A stretch of 64,000 bases of DNA from the NCBI GenBank assembly GCA_964019695.1, contig OZ026514.1, positions 100,237,845-100,301,844 of the forward strand, read 5' to 3'. Below are positions 1-11,989 of the stretch, piece by piece. The stretch comes from Loripinus fragilis (lineage: Eukaryota; Mollusca; Bivalvia; Lucinida; Lucinidae). Numbering within the stretch: the first letter of the stretch is position 1; each line of letters starts with the position of its first letter. The notes beneath the pieces are model-generated. The model worked only from the letters and a program-made list of their open reading frames with translations. It was not told the DNA's origin and did no database searches. Both the position numbers and the translations under genes were made by a program.

Positions 1-1180
1 CATCCACCCCTATCCTTCTTCAAACACATCAAGATACACTTTGAGCATGGATGCCAAAATGTACTCAAAAATGCCAACAGAATTTTTTTTCAGGCTCTGG
101 ATGGCCAACTAATAGTTTCATCCTATTTTGACATTGATAAAACGATATACTAAACGTTTAACCGACATGACATTAGTTCTGAGGGAAAGCTGTGTAACAC
201 CTGCTCCAGTAAAGTCATATATATATAGTTATGTCTGTCACAGTCAAAATACTGGTACGTAAAAAGTAGGTCAATGTCACAAAGCAAGGTTAAAGAGAAT
301 GCGAGGACAATCACTATACAACAGTGATTTTGTTACCTGCACATCCTGCATCTTTTGCACATCATTTTGTCTCTGGGATGCAAAGTTTTTATTTCGGCGA
401 GTCCGAGGATGCAATAGTATTGCAGACTTGTCATTAAAAATAGTATTCTGGACTCATAAGTTTGCAGTTGGACATTGATATAGGCAACAGCGAGTCCCAG
501 TACCCATAAGCCCAAAATTGTAAATGAATCACTGTATACAAGGTTTGACACTCTCAACTTTCACTGCTTCAGAGAACTCACTTTAATGTAAATTTTTCAC
601 GGATGGACGTCAATTTATATCAATGTCACTGGAGCGTAAAAAGTAGGTCAAGGTCAGCAGGCCCCACTGTATACTCAAAGAATATGCAGAGGACAATTAC
701 TATGCAATGTTTAATAACAGTTACCATTGCTGCAGAGAAATTCACTTTAATGTAAATTGTTGATGACGCGAATTTGAACTCCTATGTAACACCCTGTTTA
801 AAAATAGCCACACCCTTGCTACAAGCAAGTGTGACTAAAATAATAAAATAGTATAGACTAAATATTTACAACTTCTAACAGTAATAATCCTTACAAAATT
901 GGACAGGATTACATGCAGATGCATCCAGATTAATGTTATGTCAATGTCATAGGTTTTCGTGACTTTTGTACTCAATGACCTCATAAAATGTTGAAAGCCA
1001 GACTGGATATTGTCATTTAATATCTATAATTATATTTATTCATGTTCCACTCCACAATTTACAAGAAATAGATTATTATATGCATTTATTAGGATAATAC
1101 CTGCTTGGGAAGCATACAGAAAACGAATACTAACAATTTAGGGTGTATACTTTTGAAGGGCTGTAAAAAATTTCGCACAA
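1..1180. other. AT-rich non-coding DNA with a diverged repeat
   Basis: No convincing gene. A segment around 255-335 (containing GTAAAAAGTAGGTCAATGTC and a downstream GAGGACAATCACTAT) reappears diverged around 635-710, so the stretch holds an old repeat. Confidence 0.4.
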
Positions 1181-1289
1181 AGTTTTGATAGTGGCATCAT
1201 GCAGTTTTGAAATGAACAGACTCTACGCTTTAATTTGGTATATAGTAGTACTTGTTACCCTGCTGGTATGGGTACCTCTAAAATTAGGC

Positions 1290-2000
1290 TACTTTTTGCC
1301 ACATTGCTGCAGCACTACAAATACACCATGTGGTTCAAGAGTTATGAGCATTTTCACTGACCACGATCAGCCGGACTGATGCCCAGCAAAACCTCGTCAT
1401 CGTTTCCTGATCTTTGTACCCTTACTTACTTACTTTGCATACCAGTGTCTAGACAATGTTAAAATGTATAGGTATGTGAATATTTGATCAAAATATACTA
1501 TGTGGTTTAAGAGCTATGAACATCTGACCACGACCTGTCGAAAGGATTGTCACTGTTTTGCATACCAGTGTCTCGACAATGTTAAAATGTGTAAATATGC
1601 AAAATTTGATTAAAAATATATCGTGCGATTCAAGAGTTATGACCATTTTCACTAAAAGACCTTGACCGGCCAAAATAATGCTCGGCAAAGTCTTGTCACC
1701 GTTTTGCATACCAGTGGCTAGACAATGATACAATAAATAAGTATGCAGGATTTCATCCAAATATACCGTGTGGTTCAAAGGTTATGAGCATTTTCACTAA
1801 CTGACCACACACACATGGAATGATCCTCAGCAAACCCTCGTCCATCAAAAAGGCTATTACATATGCCAGTGCTTAGATAATTATTTGTTGACATGTATAC
1901 GTATGCAAAATTTAATGAAAATATACCATGTGGTTCAAGAGTTTTTATCATTTTCACTAACTGACCACGGACGGACGGACTCACATAGTGCATACCAATG
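1290..2000. repeat. Degenerate tandem repeat, unit about 130-160 bp
   Basis: About five diverged head-to-tail units. Each carries a version of CATACCAGTGTCTAGACAAT, then an AT-rich part, then GTGGTTCAAGAGTTATGA and ATTTTCACTAACTGACCAC. The recurring phrases appear near 1330, 1440, 1560, 1630, 1705, 1770 and 1930. Short open frames across it are by-products of the repeat. Confidence 0.7.
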
Positions 2001-2156
2001 AGTCGTGCAATAAACCTTTCAAACTAATCCCTTAGACCGCAGTAGATAGCATATATTGCAAACAATATGGACCCAGATCCGACTGCTCCCTCAGGAGCAG
2101 TCTGATCAGGGCTCATATTGCTGTTGTTTTGTTTTTGACGCGGGGGAGGAGGCGGT

Positions 2157-2196
2157 GTTGCTGTTGTTGTTGTTGTTGTTGTTGTTTTTTGTTTTT
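2157..2196. repeat. (TTG)n microsatellite
   Basis: A run of TTG triplets that degrades into T-rich sequence. Poly-Q or poly-C frames over it are artefacts. Confidence 0.9.
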
Positions 2197-2700
2197 GTTT
2201 TTTCATGAGAAAATCCAGTCTGGAATGCGCTTGAATGCATGCAGCAGATGTAAAAAGCAGACGACATTTTTAGGACATTCAGCCTGTGCAAACCCGCTGG
2301 CAAAAATACGCTGCAAGGGAAGTAGTCAATAAAAAGCGTGCTATTTTAGTTTATTATTTAGTGTCGCCCCTTAAAACTCGCGGCGCTACCGTTGTGGGAT
2401 ATGGCATTCACCTTATAAATTTGCTACTTACATGTTAATTAACCACCATAAACGTTCACAGTGAGTGTGACAATTAGCCTATCCGGTTCTACACCGATTA
2501 TATTAGATGTCCAGTATTCTGATCTTGTGAAAGTTTGCTCGTTTCTCCAAACAATTCAACGAGATTTCAAAGTTCAAATACCACTACAACGGTGTTCGCG
2601 CCCAATGATTGCACCGGCGTTTCGATGGGTCACGGTGTATACTGTTTGACTTATAACCGGGACACTTTCAGAAAAAAAAAGCCATCACATACCCCAAGTC

Positions 2701-2920
2701 CCGAGGTTATTAAATTTTTTCCATGCTCAACTCAACTGAGCATAAAAACCATGCTCATAATGTTAAAATGCCAACAATGGTTGGCATTTTAACATTTATT
2801 AGCGTGATAAATAAAACATCTGAGAGTTTGGAAGCAAAAAAAAATCTTTATTTTTGACATTTTAGTTTTTATCAGCAGTTCGTGCTCATGTTGAGCAAGA
2901 AAAAAGTTTTAAAACCTCGG
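2701..2920. mobile_element. Short inverted-repeat element (MITE-like), copy 1
   Basis: Ends are inverted: CCGAGGTTATTAAA at the left and TTTTAAAACCTCGG at the right. An internal hairpin is formed by AATGTTAAAATGCCAACA and its complement near 2760-2800. A second copy in the same orientation lies at 3526-3757. Non-coding. Confidence 0.65.
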
Positions 2921-3164
2921 CCTTTGTTCATAAAATTTTGGTACTTATCGCATATGCTTAAAGGGGCACTCTTGTTGTATGCCTACAAATCATTAATAAG
3001 TTCAAGTAAACGGTCATTTGTCCAATAAATCGGAGAAGCCATTATAATCTGCCTATTTCAGCATTTTGAGGCTGACTTTTCTGGAATAATCCTGAAAAAT
3101 TTTACCCATGGCATATGCGTAAAGGGGCACTTTTTCAATCTTTGCCTACTGGCCTTGTAACTTT

Positions 3165-3320
3165 TACATGCTGTTTTGCCGTGTGCTGATTTTTTTTCAA
3201 AATCAACTTTTTCGAAAAACAAACTTTCAGGAATAGCATCAGTGTCAAACAGTTTGGATCCAGATCAGGGCCAACATTGGTCTTGGTCCGAGCTGTTTGG
3301 AAAGTTTATCAGCTGTCGAC
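3165..3320 (+). repeat. Dispersed repeat containing TTTCAGGAATA and CAAACAGTTTGGATCC
   Basis: One of at least five diverged copies of a roughly 170-bp repeat. Its order is TTTGCATGCTGGG-like start, T-rich tract, CTTTTTCGAAAAA, ATCAGTGTCAAACAGTTTGG, then a GATCCAGATCAGG hairpin arm. Other copies lie near 21150, 22430, 23100, 23315 and 26526. Confidence 0.6.
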
Positions 3321-3384
3321 AGACAAACGTGCATGAGCAACTATCTATAGTGGAGCTAGAGCTCTAATTTTTCACCTAAGCCTT

Positions 3385-3510
3385 CATCTACATTCCTACT
3401 TCGAGAATGCGAGTGGCGAAGGCTTAAGCGAAACTGCACATATGCACAGGCTCGTCTGAGCATTCGCTGCTCGCGTTTATCCGATAGGTACCAAAATCTC
3501 TAAACTAGAT
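3385..3510. repeat. Dispersed repeat fragment, shared with 6525-6655
   Basis: CCTAAGCCTTCATCTAC...GCACAGGCTCGTCTGAGC matches CCTGAGCCATCATCTAC...GCGCAGGCTGGTCTGAGC at 6525-6655 in the same order and orientation, so both are copies of one non-coding family. Confidence 0.55.
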
Positions 3511-3525
3511 CAAATGTTCATGCTT

Positions 3526-3757
3526 TGAGGTTATTTTTAATGCTAATCTCAAATGGACATGAAATTAATCACGCTCATAAATGTTAAAATGCCAATAAAT
3601 GTTGGCATTTTAACATTTATTAGCCCGATAAATACAATATCTGAGAGTTTGAGAGCAAGAAAAGTATTTGGTTTTCAGCATTTTAGTTTTGATGAGCAGT
3701 TGTAGTTTCAACCTCAGTTGACTGAGTTGAGCATGAAAAAAAGTTTAATAACCTGGG
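3526..3757. mobile_element. Short inverted-repeat element (MITE-like), copy 2
   Basis: Diverged copy of the element at 2701-2920, with the same GTTAAAATGCCAA...TTGGCATTTTAAC hairpin near 3586-3622 and an AATAACCTGGG right end. Confidence 0.6.
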
Positions 3758-4965
3758 AGCCTTATTTACATGTATGTCTCCGTTCTGAGTCAGCAGTAAC
3801 GAAATAACAATTGATTTATAAACAGTTCTTTAATACAAAATCGTAGTATGTAGTAATACAGTATACATTTTATGCACATCATCTTAATCCATTCGGTATA
3901 GTTTGCGCGCAATAAGAGTAGAGTGACGTAGACTCAATTTAGTTACAATACAATATACGATTGATAGTGCATATTGCGGTAAAAAAAACACGTTTCGTCA
4001 CTCACCTCTAATCGCGCGTGGACTAAAAGAGGTCAATTTGCACGTCGATTTATATACGATCATACCATTGAAACTAGACAAACGGTGAAGCACAGATCAG
4101 ACGCCGCAGAAAGCGTTGTTGACAACGTGCCAACAACCCTCAAATTGGAAATGTGATCGTCAAATTGATAAGAAAGGGAAAGTCAATGTGGCTGAAATGG
4201 ATTAATCTGCAGAGTCCCCGACTTTCTATCTAAAAGGGTGCTTTTTGATTCTAAAGTTAAACAAAATTTAATATTCCATAAAATCACTTTATTTTGGATA
4301 TGCTCTTACCGGTTTAATGAATTCGAACGTCATTTGGATAGCAGCGCCAGGTCAATAACACCACGAGGACATTGCTCAAGTTTTTCTATGTGTAACGCCG
4401 AATGGACTTCTCGCTTAGTATCAATTGCACAAGCCCCTTTGCAAATCAATGGGTGTCAGGTAGAATATTTTTTTCTATTTTAATTGAAATTCGTGTAAGC
4501 AACCAGTGGAGACCCTTAACAGACGGCAGTGTCTGATCTGGGTCTGCACGCTTTTCCTACGTCCTCAAAATCGGACACTTTGTATACATTGTAAAAGCAG
4601 CGTTCACGCGTTTTTAAAAGTGATAATTTAGATGTTCATTTACAGGCTGGTCTTCGTCTTACACGAACATGTCACTTTATTCCCCCAAGGCCCAAAGAAA
4701 GACAATTCCGAATGACATTAACAATAGTATACGAGCCACCTCGGGAGGAGCCACGCTGTACAAAAAGCGCACAGCCCATTTCAAGCCATCCTATTCGTAC
4801 TGAACTGACCAGGGATACCTGTAAGTGTCTCTGTTTCTTGATCAGACTTGGTTAGACCTTGACTTTTACAGCTTTCTTACTTGATTGCGGTAATTTGTTC
4901 ACCATTAAATTAGCCTTATTGCGAGAAAAACTATCTTAGGTCTGCGACAAGGTAAGAACACGTGC

Positions 4966-5199
4966 GTGAAAGTTCAAAATTTCTAAAATCCTGAACTTTC
5001 GAAACTCCGATCTTAAAACTTGCAGTATACCCAATATATTCACAATTCGAAGTTTAAATGGTCAATTGTCTTTAGACAGACTGAATATAAATCAGAGCCC
5101 CTATTATAATCACCCTAATTCAGCATTTTGAGGCTGAATTTCTTTGGAAAGTCAGCCTCAAAATCCTGATTTCAAGAATAATCTTGAAAACTTTCACCC
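4966..5199. mobile_element. MITE family A (GTGAAAGTT ends)
   Basis: Begins GTGAAAGTTCAAAATTTC and ends AAAACTTTCACCC, so the ends are inverted. The middle carries a TTGAGGCTGA / TCAGCCTCAA hairpin. Same family as 5607-5838, 6659-6879 and 22806-23046. Confidence 0.7.
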
Positions 5200-5392
5200 A
5201 TGAGAACATTACCAGTCTTTCTGCTGCATACCCTAGCTAGGGTCTTCAAAAAATTTAAAAACAGCGCTAGATTAATTTCAAGGTAAATCAAATTAGCAAG
5301 TTTTTTCGCCGAGATCATGACATCCAAGTGAACAACAACAAAAAAAACAGAACAGTCTGTTCGACCCCCGATTAGCGTCATTGTTGGTATAT

Positions 5393-5602
5393 GGGCCTCG
5401 TTGAGAGAAACCCAACTGTTTGAGAAAAACACAAAGGCGCAGACAGGCCTGCGCTATGTTTTTCGCTATTTTTAAGTTCAAAAGCTAACCTTGAAACAAA
5501 GAAAAATAGAAAAAAATCTAACAAATTGTTTTAGCTGAGCACGCTGGTTTGAATCTTACCTGGTCGCAAACGCAAAAGACAGGATTTCTCGCGACGAGGT
5601 TC
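5393..5602. mobile_element. MITE family B, degenerate copy
   Basis: Starts GGGCCTCGTTGAGAGAAACC and ends AAGACAGGATTTCTCGCGAC, an inverted pair. The CAAAGGCGCAGAC core is shared with the better copies at 21264-21506 and 36599-36905. Confidence 0.6.
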
Positions 5603-5606
5603 AAAT

Positions 5607-5838
5607 GTGTGAAAGTTCAAAATTACCAAAATCCTGAACTTTCGAAATTCCAATCTTAAAACTTGCAGCATGCCCACTGATATTCACAATATCAAATGGT
5701 CATTTGCCTTTAGACAGACTGAAAATAGATCAGAGAAGCTATTGTTAATTCCATAACTCAGATTTTTTGAGGCTGACTTTCTGTGTAAAGTCAGCCTCAA
5801 AATCCTGAATTCAGGAATAATCCTGAGAACTTTCACCC
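5607..5838. mobile_element. MITE family A, copy 2
   Basis: Inverted ends GTGAAAGTTCAAAAT and ACTTTCACCC with the TTTTGAGGCTGAC / GTCAGCCTCAAAA hairpin in the middle. Its right part is duplicated in tandem immediately afterwards. Confidence 0.75.
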
Positions 5839-6030
5839 AACTAACTTTCGAAACTCCAATCATAAAACTTGCAGTACACAATTTCAAATGGTCATTTGCC
5901 TTTAGACAGACTGAAAATAAATCAGAGAAGCTATTGTTAATTCCATAACTCAGATTTTTTGAGGCTGACTTTCTGTGTAAAGTCAGCCTCAAAATCCTGA
6001 ATTCAGGAATAATCCTGAGAACTTTCACCC
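5839..6030. repeat. 192-bp tandem duplication of part of MITE family A
   Basis: Sequence from about 5690 to 5838 recurs shifted by 192 bases (CAAATGGTCATTTGCC at 5693 and again at 5885). The two copies are nearly identical, so the duplication is recent relative to the family. A long open frame on the minus strand across both copies repeats itself and is not a gene. Confidence 0.8.
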
Positions 6031-6524
6031 AACTAAACTTGCTCCTTTTAAATCAAAATACTCTCGCGAGCCAATACGGCCCGTACAGACCACATGCAGT
6101 CTCTGGTCACTACCGGTCCACTAGTTTCGCTGGTAGGCCGGTGGTAACCCGTCTTTGGGTGCGCACAGGGGTGTGAGTGTACCCTCACATTGTTGAAATC
6201 AAAATGATAGAGGTTAGATATGTGTATACATGTTGATTAAAATTTTAATTATTATGTCATTCTCGGCTGAAGGGGCTGGCTATCTCTAAAATTACATCAA
6301 AGATTGACCTTTGCATATAGTATCTGATATGGCCATGATAATATCCTATAAATGCGCAACAGAAAAAATGCAGTATAGTTGAACTCCGTTGATAACAAAA
6401 ACTGTTTGGATTTGCTTGCAAGTTTAACAATGATAAGATAGTTGTACTAATCCCAAATGTGCAAAGTCATCCGTTAAACGTATATGCGAAGCTATCAAGT
6501 GGGACTGGGGGAGTAAATTTTGAC

Positions 6525-6655
6525 CTGAGCCATCATCTACGCCCCCTACTTTGAGTGTGTGGCCAGCGACGACTCTGACGAGACTGTGCGTATGCGCAGG
6601 CTGGTCTGAGCGGTTGCTGGTCGCTTATGCGATTAGTACCAACATCTCATGTGCG
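6525..6655. repeat. Dispersed repeat fragment, partner of 3385-3510
   Basis: Same order of phrases as the fragment at 3385-3510, including GCGCAGGCTGGTCTGAGC followed by a TTAGTACCAACATCT end. Non-coding. Confidence 0.55.
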
Positions 6656-6658
6656 CAT

Positions 6659-6879
6659 GGGTGAAAGCTCAAAATTTCCAAAATCCTGAACTTTTGAAAC
6701 TCCAATCTTAAAACTTTCAGTATGCCCACTAAATATTAACAATTTCAAGTTTAAATGGTCAGATGCCCTTAGATCAAAGCCTTTACTATCTCCCTTATTC
6801 GGCATTTTGAGGCTGACTTTCTGTGGAAAGTCAGCCTCAAAATCCTGAATTCAGGAATAATCCTAAAAACTTTCACCCA
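6659..6879. mobile_element. MITE family A, copy 3
   Basis: Inverted ends GGGTGAAAGCTC and AACTTTCACCC. CATGG stands at both outer edges. It has the central GAGGCTGACTTTC / GAAAGTCAGCCTC hairpin. Confidence 0.75.
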
Positions 6880-7709
6880 TGGCCTCCGTGGTAGCAAACA
6901 GTCAGGACACGTTCTGCAGCATTTTATCGAAATCTATACTGTGTGTAAGTGTATTATGGCAAACGGTGCTAGCCTTTAACCTTGCTGCCATGTCCCACTG
7001 AATCCGGAAATACCCTTTGGAAAATGCTGCAGATCCAGGTTGAAATGTGACAGGCAGACTGAAGGAAGGGGTATGATATACAAGATTTATTCATATAAAA
7101 ATCCAATGACATAGCAAGAATTGTTTAGGTACTTTCTTTAAGAATACATAGACTAACTATTTCACAATAGTACTCGTTATAATTTACAGCCCGTTGGTAC
7201 ATGTACGAAGTGCTTATCGAAAATTTCGAAAAAGAATGTGACCAACAAGGTCGTAATGATAATATGCCTTTAATTGTCGCGAGAAATTCTGACTGTTGAA
7301 TGCGAACAACTAAGACGCAGACCAGCAGTCTGATCAGCTCCTTCGTTCTTGGCTCTCTGGCTAGTATTACCGTAGTATTGGCCTTACATGCCACATGCAA
7401 AACTTTAATGTTTGTCTAGTCTCTGTAGCTGAGCAGACTGATTGAGCCTGACTTGGTCAGAAACACCCAAGACAGGGTTTCTCGCGTTAGTCACAGATTC
7501 TAAACCAAATGAGCGTATTAGGAGAACTATGGTCTAGACGAACCTCGTTATAATGCACAATGACAAGGGTGAGAACAGTCAGCATTTCTCAATCAGGAAA
7601 ACCTTTCTGTTGAATTCTGAATGGAGCCAATCAAATCACTTATAATTAAGAGCTTCACATCACAAAATATCAGTTGAGTTTGAGCTATTTTATGGTAAGT
7701 ATTCAATTA

Positions 7710-7922
7710 GGGTAAAGTCAGGTAACTTCGGACATCAGGTAAATTCGGACAGCGACCTTGTTTGTTTCATATTTTAATTATTGGAATAAAATAGTAAATT
7801 AACTAAGCAAACAATGAAAATCCTGATGAGACGGCCCATAAGGAGCCGTCTCATCTGGATTTCCACTGTTTGCAAATGTATGTCCGAATTTACCTGATGT
7901 CCGAAGTTACCAGACTTTGCCC
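7710..7922. mobile_element. 213-bp MITE with TA target-site duplication
   Basis: Ends are inverted over about 44 bases: GGGTAAAGTCAGGTAACTTC at the left and GAAGTTACCAGACTTTGCCC at the right. TA sits directly outside both ends (7708-7709 and 7923-7924), as expected for Tc1/mariner-type insertion. A GAGACGGC...GCCGTCTC hairpin lies in the middle. No coding capacity. Confidence 0.85.
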
Positions 7923-8767
7923 TAAGATATGTTAAAATTAAAATACAGGAAAGAGAATAACGACATCAGGTGTGAGTACCCAATCAGGAAACCCTGATAA
8001 ATCCTGAACTGTCTCACCCGTCACCCCTCTCGCGGATTAGCTATTAGAGATAATACAGACAAGTCTTTGGATATCTGCAGTTAAGCAAATTTGTTGAAAT
8101 TGTCTTATATATTAACCAAAGCAAGCATGGTATTGATGGCACTAATGCTATTACGGATATAAAGAACCGATTCAGCGAGACGGTTCTTTGAGTACCACAA
8201 ATGCCATGTTTCGGTTGAAACGGACTAGCACATTTGTTTTGATACTTAACGGGGCGCTTCAAATGAGCATCCACAGCGTGTTTTCACAGAGAACAAAAGT
8301 CAATCCAAAGAAAAGCAACAATCTAACTACAGTTCGTATCGACGACTACAGCCCGAAAATACAAATTCAAAATCTGGATGAACCCATGTGTGCCAAATAC
8401 AGCGTAATTCTTTTCCCAGCAAACACGTAACGTCGAAACAACGTCGATGCGACGTCATCACGCATCGATGCTGTTAAACGTTTTGTATCTACTGAGCTAG
8501 TATTGGATGATGTATGTCGAAACTTTCAAATTTCTTCAGTTGTAAGACAGGAAATAGAGCAGACGTTGGTTAGATGCCTTTAATTTGGTTAATGAAGATC
8601 GTCCTCAACTCCTTTAATAGACACGCCCCTTTCTTGCCCGGTGCTCCGTTAATCCAAATATGCGAGAAGTTAGTCTAAGAGTGTCTTTCCATTGACCTGG
8701 CCGATCCGATTTCTTGATTTATGTTAATTAAAAAAATATCTAACATGTAATAAGTTTGAGCTATATC

Positions 8768-8930
8768 TCAGTCGTATTTGCTCACGCATTTGTCTACAAT
8801 ACTGGACCAGGCTAGGTCGTCGTCGTCGTTACACTGCATTTCTTTGTGGATTCCCTGCAACTTTTGTACCAGAGCCTTCTTGCTACTTGTGTACAACATC
8901 TTTTGCCTAATTGGTACGCCCTCTGGAATC
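8768..8930 (-). CDS. CFL: ADF/cofilin, distal alternative last exon (partial CDS)
   Basis: Read on the minus strand, a TATCTTGCAG acceptor precedes an exon starting with a single G and then 53 codons and TGA. The peptide opens IPEGVPIRQKMLYTSSKKAL and ends SIVDKCVSKYD. The KMLYTSSKKAL-x4-LQGI stretch is the actin-binding long helix of the ADF-homology domain, and the basic residues of IRQKM match positions used for F-actin and G-actin contact in the family. The leading G would finish the TGG tryptophan left split at the end of exon 3 (28729), giving a 142-residue protein, close to the usual cofilin length. It lies about 19.8 kb beyond exon 3 and 17.3 kb beyond the other last exon. It could instead be the leftover of a duplicated gene. 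The symbol is at family level only. Confidence 0.85.
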
Positions 8931-9165
8931 CTGCAAGATATATAAGATAGATTGTTTATCATAGTGACTTGAACTCAAATTATGATTAATGTAATTATAC
9001 ATGTATACATCCGCCCCCTAGACCTATAAAAGGCTATCCCCAACGAGCATTGATGCATGCACGACACCTGGATGGAACGGATTATCAACCCTTGGTATCC
9101 GTCGCCATTCCTCTAGTAATGCCTGGCCTCGAGGTTATAAAACCTCAGCACAGTCTCAGACTCAA

Positions 9166-9231
9166 AATAAAGCGCAATGATTGGCTGCTTGCGGACACGT
9201 GTCCGCAAGCAGCCAATCATTGCGCTTTATT
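9166..9231. repeat. Perfect 66-bp palindrome without spacer
   Basis: Each 33-base arm runs from AATAAAGCGCAATGATTGG to GCGGACAC, and the centre is CACGTG (9196-9201). Both arms carry an ATTGG/CCAAT box. No mismatch was seen. It can fold into a cruciform or a hairpin transcript. Confidence 0.95.
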
Positions 9232-9639
9232 GCGCATCCGGCGACCTTAGACATCCAAAATGTGCTCCATGTATGCTCTATTGGATTTAGGGAGGATTTA
9301 GCTGGCCTAGGCAGTACTCTTACACCTCTTACATCAATTCCTTCCCCACGAGTCGGGATAAAGATAAAAGCACATGCAACATTTATGCCTCTAACATCAC
9401 TAAGTAGCTGTGCATACATGTTTAAGGGGTGACATTCGCATATATGCGATACGTACTTATTTGTCAGGGGCAGGTCATATCATAGAGAAAAGCCAAAATT
9501 CTCTTCCGCGCTGAACTCGGCAATGAGCTGTATACGTAATAGTTATACCATGGTTTCGGTCTACCTGTACGTGGAGATAATCAAAGCGAGTACAGGTGGA
9601 CAACTTGGGTAACAATCCCATCCTCTATGTGGTGTATGT

Positions 9640-9676
9640 GTGGTGTGTGTGTGTGTGTGTGGGGGGGGGGGGGGGG
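9640..9676. repeat. (GT)n tract running into a poly-G run
   Basis: GTGTGTGT repeats followed by about 16 consecutive G. Simple repeat. Confidence 0.9.
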
Positions 9677-9836
9677 TATCGACCATATTTTCTTCTTTTT
9701 TAAAGTTTGCACCATTTTCTAATAATGATCATTAGACCTTGTAAAAATGGTTTGCTTTCTGGCTTTTTGACACAGCCATATTTTGCTTACTACTGTAGTC
9801 ACGTTGATTTGAAGCTGGTAACTCACTGAATACTAA

Positions 9837-10205
9837 GGCCAGATTTTCTTATTAGTTGATTTACGGGAAAAAAATTTCAGATCTAGGGTCGGGGGGACGA
9901 AAAAAAATAAATAAGCTCTGAAAATGACCAGTTAACCAGTCATTTTCAGAGCTTTGTTTTTTTTTTTTTCATTTTCAGCTTTTTTTTTTTTTTAATCTCC
10001 AGAAAAAAAACAGTAAAACTAGTAAGGTAAACCAACAGGCTGTATTAAATCTTTAAATATTTCATCATTTTCCTAAAAATCTGGACAGGACAATGACTTT
10101 TAACAGTGTCACTCTCAAAAATACAGACAGAACATCAAAAATATTTTATTTTTTTCAACAAAACAAATAATATTTAGAGTCGGCGGATAAAATATAAAAA
10201 TAATT
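9837..10205. mobile_element. MITE family D, copy truncated at its right end
   Basis: Starts GGCCAGATTTTCTTATTAGT and contains the AGCTCTGAAAATGACC hairpin near 9916-9953. Through 10205 it is the reverse complement of the fuller copy at 25683-26165, but the far terminal repeat is missing. Confidence 0.75.
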
Positions 10206-10790
10206 TTAGAACCTTCAAAACATGTTTGAAGCTGCTACCATCTTCTGTCTACTGAACATGTTTGAAGCTGCTAGCTATAATACTTTTCGAGATATCTTGA
10301 TTACAAGTTTTCAATGCCCAAATTTGAAAAGGGCAATAACTCGAAAAAATAAAATATCTTTTTTTAATTTTCAACAGGTTATCTGCTCATTTTCTTCTAT
10401 AGCTGGCCAAGTTTGAAGTTACTCGCTGTAATACGTTTTGAGATCTTTATTACAGGTTTTCAATGCCAAAATTTGCAAAGGGCAATAACTAAAAATTTTT
10501 TTTTTATTTTCACCAGGCTATCTACTCATTGCCCTCTATTAGCTGACCAAGTTTAAAGCTCATAGCCGTTATAGTTTTCGAGATATCTTGGTTACAAAAT
10601 ATCAATATGGCCCTTTTAAAGGGGCATAATTCCACAAAATGAGATAATCCAGACTTAAAAAAAAATGTGTCAATTATTTTTTGATGAGGAATCCATATAT
10701 GAAATTTCAAAACTGTATCTTAATAAATTTTGAACTGATGCACAGACGGATGTACAGACGGACAAGCAATACGCCCCTTCAACATTTCCA
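10206..10790. repeat. Degenerate tandem repeat, unit about 125 bp
   Basis: Units repeat the phrases AAGTTTGAAG, TTTCGAGATATCTTG, TTACAAGTTTTCAATGCC and AAAGGGCAATAACT near 10220, 10400 and 10550. The block ends in CAGACGGATGTACAGACGG and a poly-G run at about 10797. Non-coding. Confidence 0.65.
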
Positions 10791-10799
10791 AAGTTGGGG

Positions 10800-11985
10800 G
10801 GGGGGGGGGCATAAAAATAAAGGCGTTATAGTGCTCAAAACATTATACATTGATTTTACAGACGCTCAAGGGGAGCTAACTCAGTAGTTGGTGATTGGAC
10901 CAGGCCTAAATTCAAACTCACCCAAGCTTTTAAAGCTCGTAAGATTTTCCCCATTATAACCCTATGGGAGTTATCTGTAGCCATGGAAACCAGAGTTCTG
11001 ATTCGATCTGGCCGAAAATCTCATACAGCCTTTCCCCTAACCAAATGATGCTTCAGATGAAATCCGATTTCACTCAGAGATATTCATGTTTGAAAGTGTG
11101 TAAACATACGCACAGACACCGGTTTGAGTCCCATCCTTTAAGCTCCCCCGAAGCCTTCCCAGGGGTCAAGGGTGTGTGAAAGGGCAATTATTTGCTAGCA
11201 TGTTAATATATGCTTCATTCTCTTTAATTTGATGTGCAGCATGACCATATTCTGAAAAAAGTAGGTTTTTGGGACCGGCCCAACTCCAGAGGTCCTTCCA
11301 GAGGATCGAACCTTGGCCTTCAAAACTAAAATTCTGCATGATTTGTTTCATATAATTTTGTTCCTCTGTTTGCATGCAAAATTTCTGTTCAAAATAATGA
11401 CAACTGATTTAGTTATGCGCAATTAAAAACTATTTGACCTTTGGTCAAGGGGTATGGATTTTTTACACTGTTGTGCTTATCTACAGGTACTGGGCAATCC
11501 TGGCTCATAGAGAGAATTTGTTTGATATAACAGCTTTGGAAAAATGTGAAGTTCCTTACCCAAAAAGCTAATATAGCTTTTGCACAATTATCATCCTATA
11601 GATAAAACATGAGACTCCTGGGTTGTTTCGTTTTTGGTGCCAGTTTGAACAGACTTGGAAGAGGTCCATTTGGTGATGCTACAAACCAAATATCAAGGCT
11701 CTATGCCTAGAGGTTCCAGATTTTTTTTTCGTTTTCACTATATATACATGAGTGCAATACATGTAACTCCCATTACTTTATTCACGTTTTCCCTTTATAA
11801 GCCTATGTGACCCCTGCTGCTGGGCCCCATGGGCATAATTTGATCAAACTTGGTTGAGGTCCACTAGGTGATGCTACAGGCTCTAGACCTTGTGGTTTCA
11901 GACAAGATTTTTCAGACTTTCCATTCATATAAGTCGGGGCGTGGGCATAATTTGAACAAACTTGGAATGGGTCTATAGCTCTTCC
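10800..11985. other. Non-coding stretch with degenerate repeats
   Basis: No gene seen. From about 11640 the phrase TTTGAACAGACTTGG...GGTGATGCTACA recurs (11645, 11835, 11950), indicating another decayed repeat. Confidence 0.4.
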
Positions 11986-11989
11986 TCTT

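Noticed and set aside
5684..6028. 114-codon minus-strand frame with an internal repeat
   Set aside because: It is produced by the tandem duplication of MITE family A; the protein repeat mirrors the DNA repeat.
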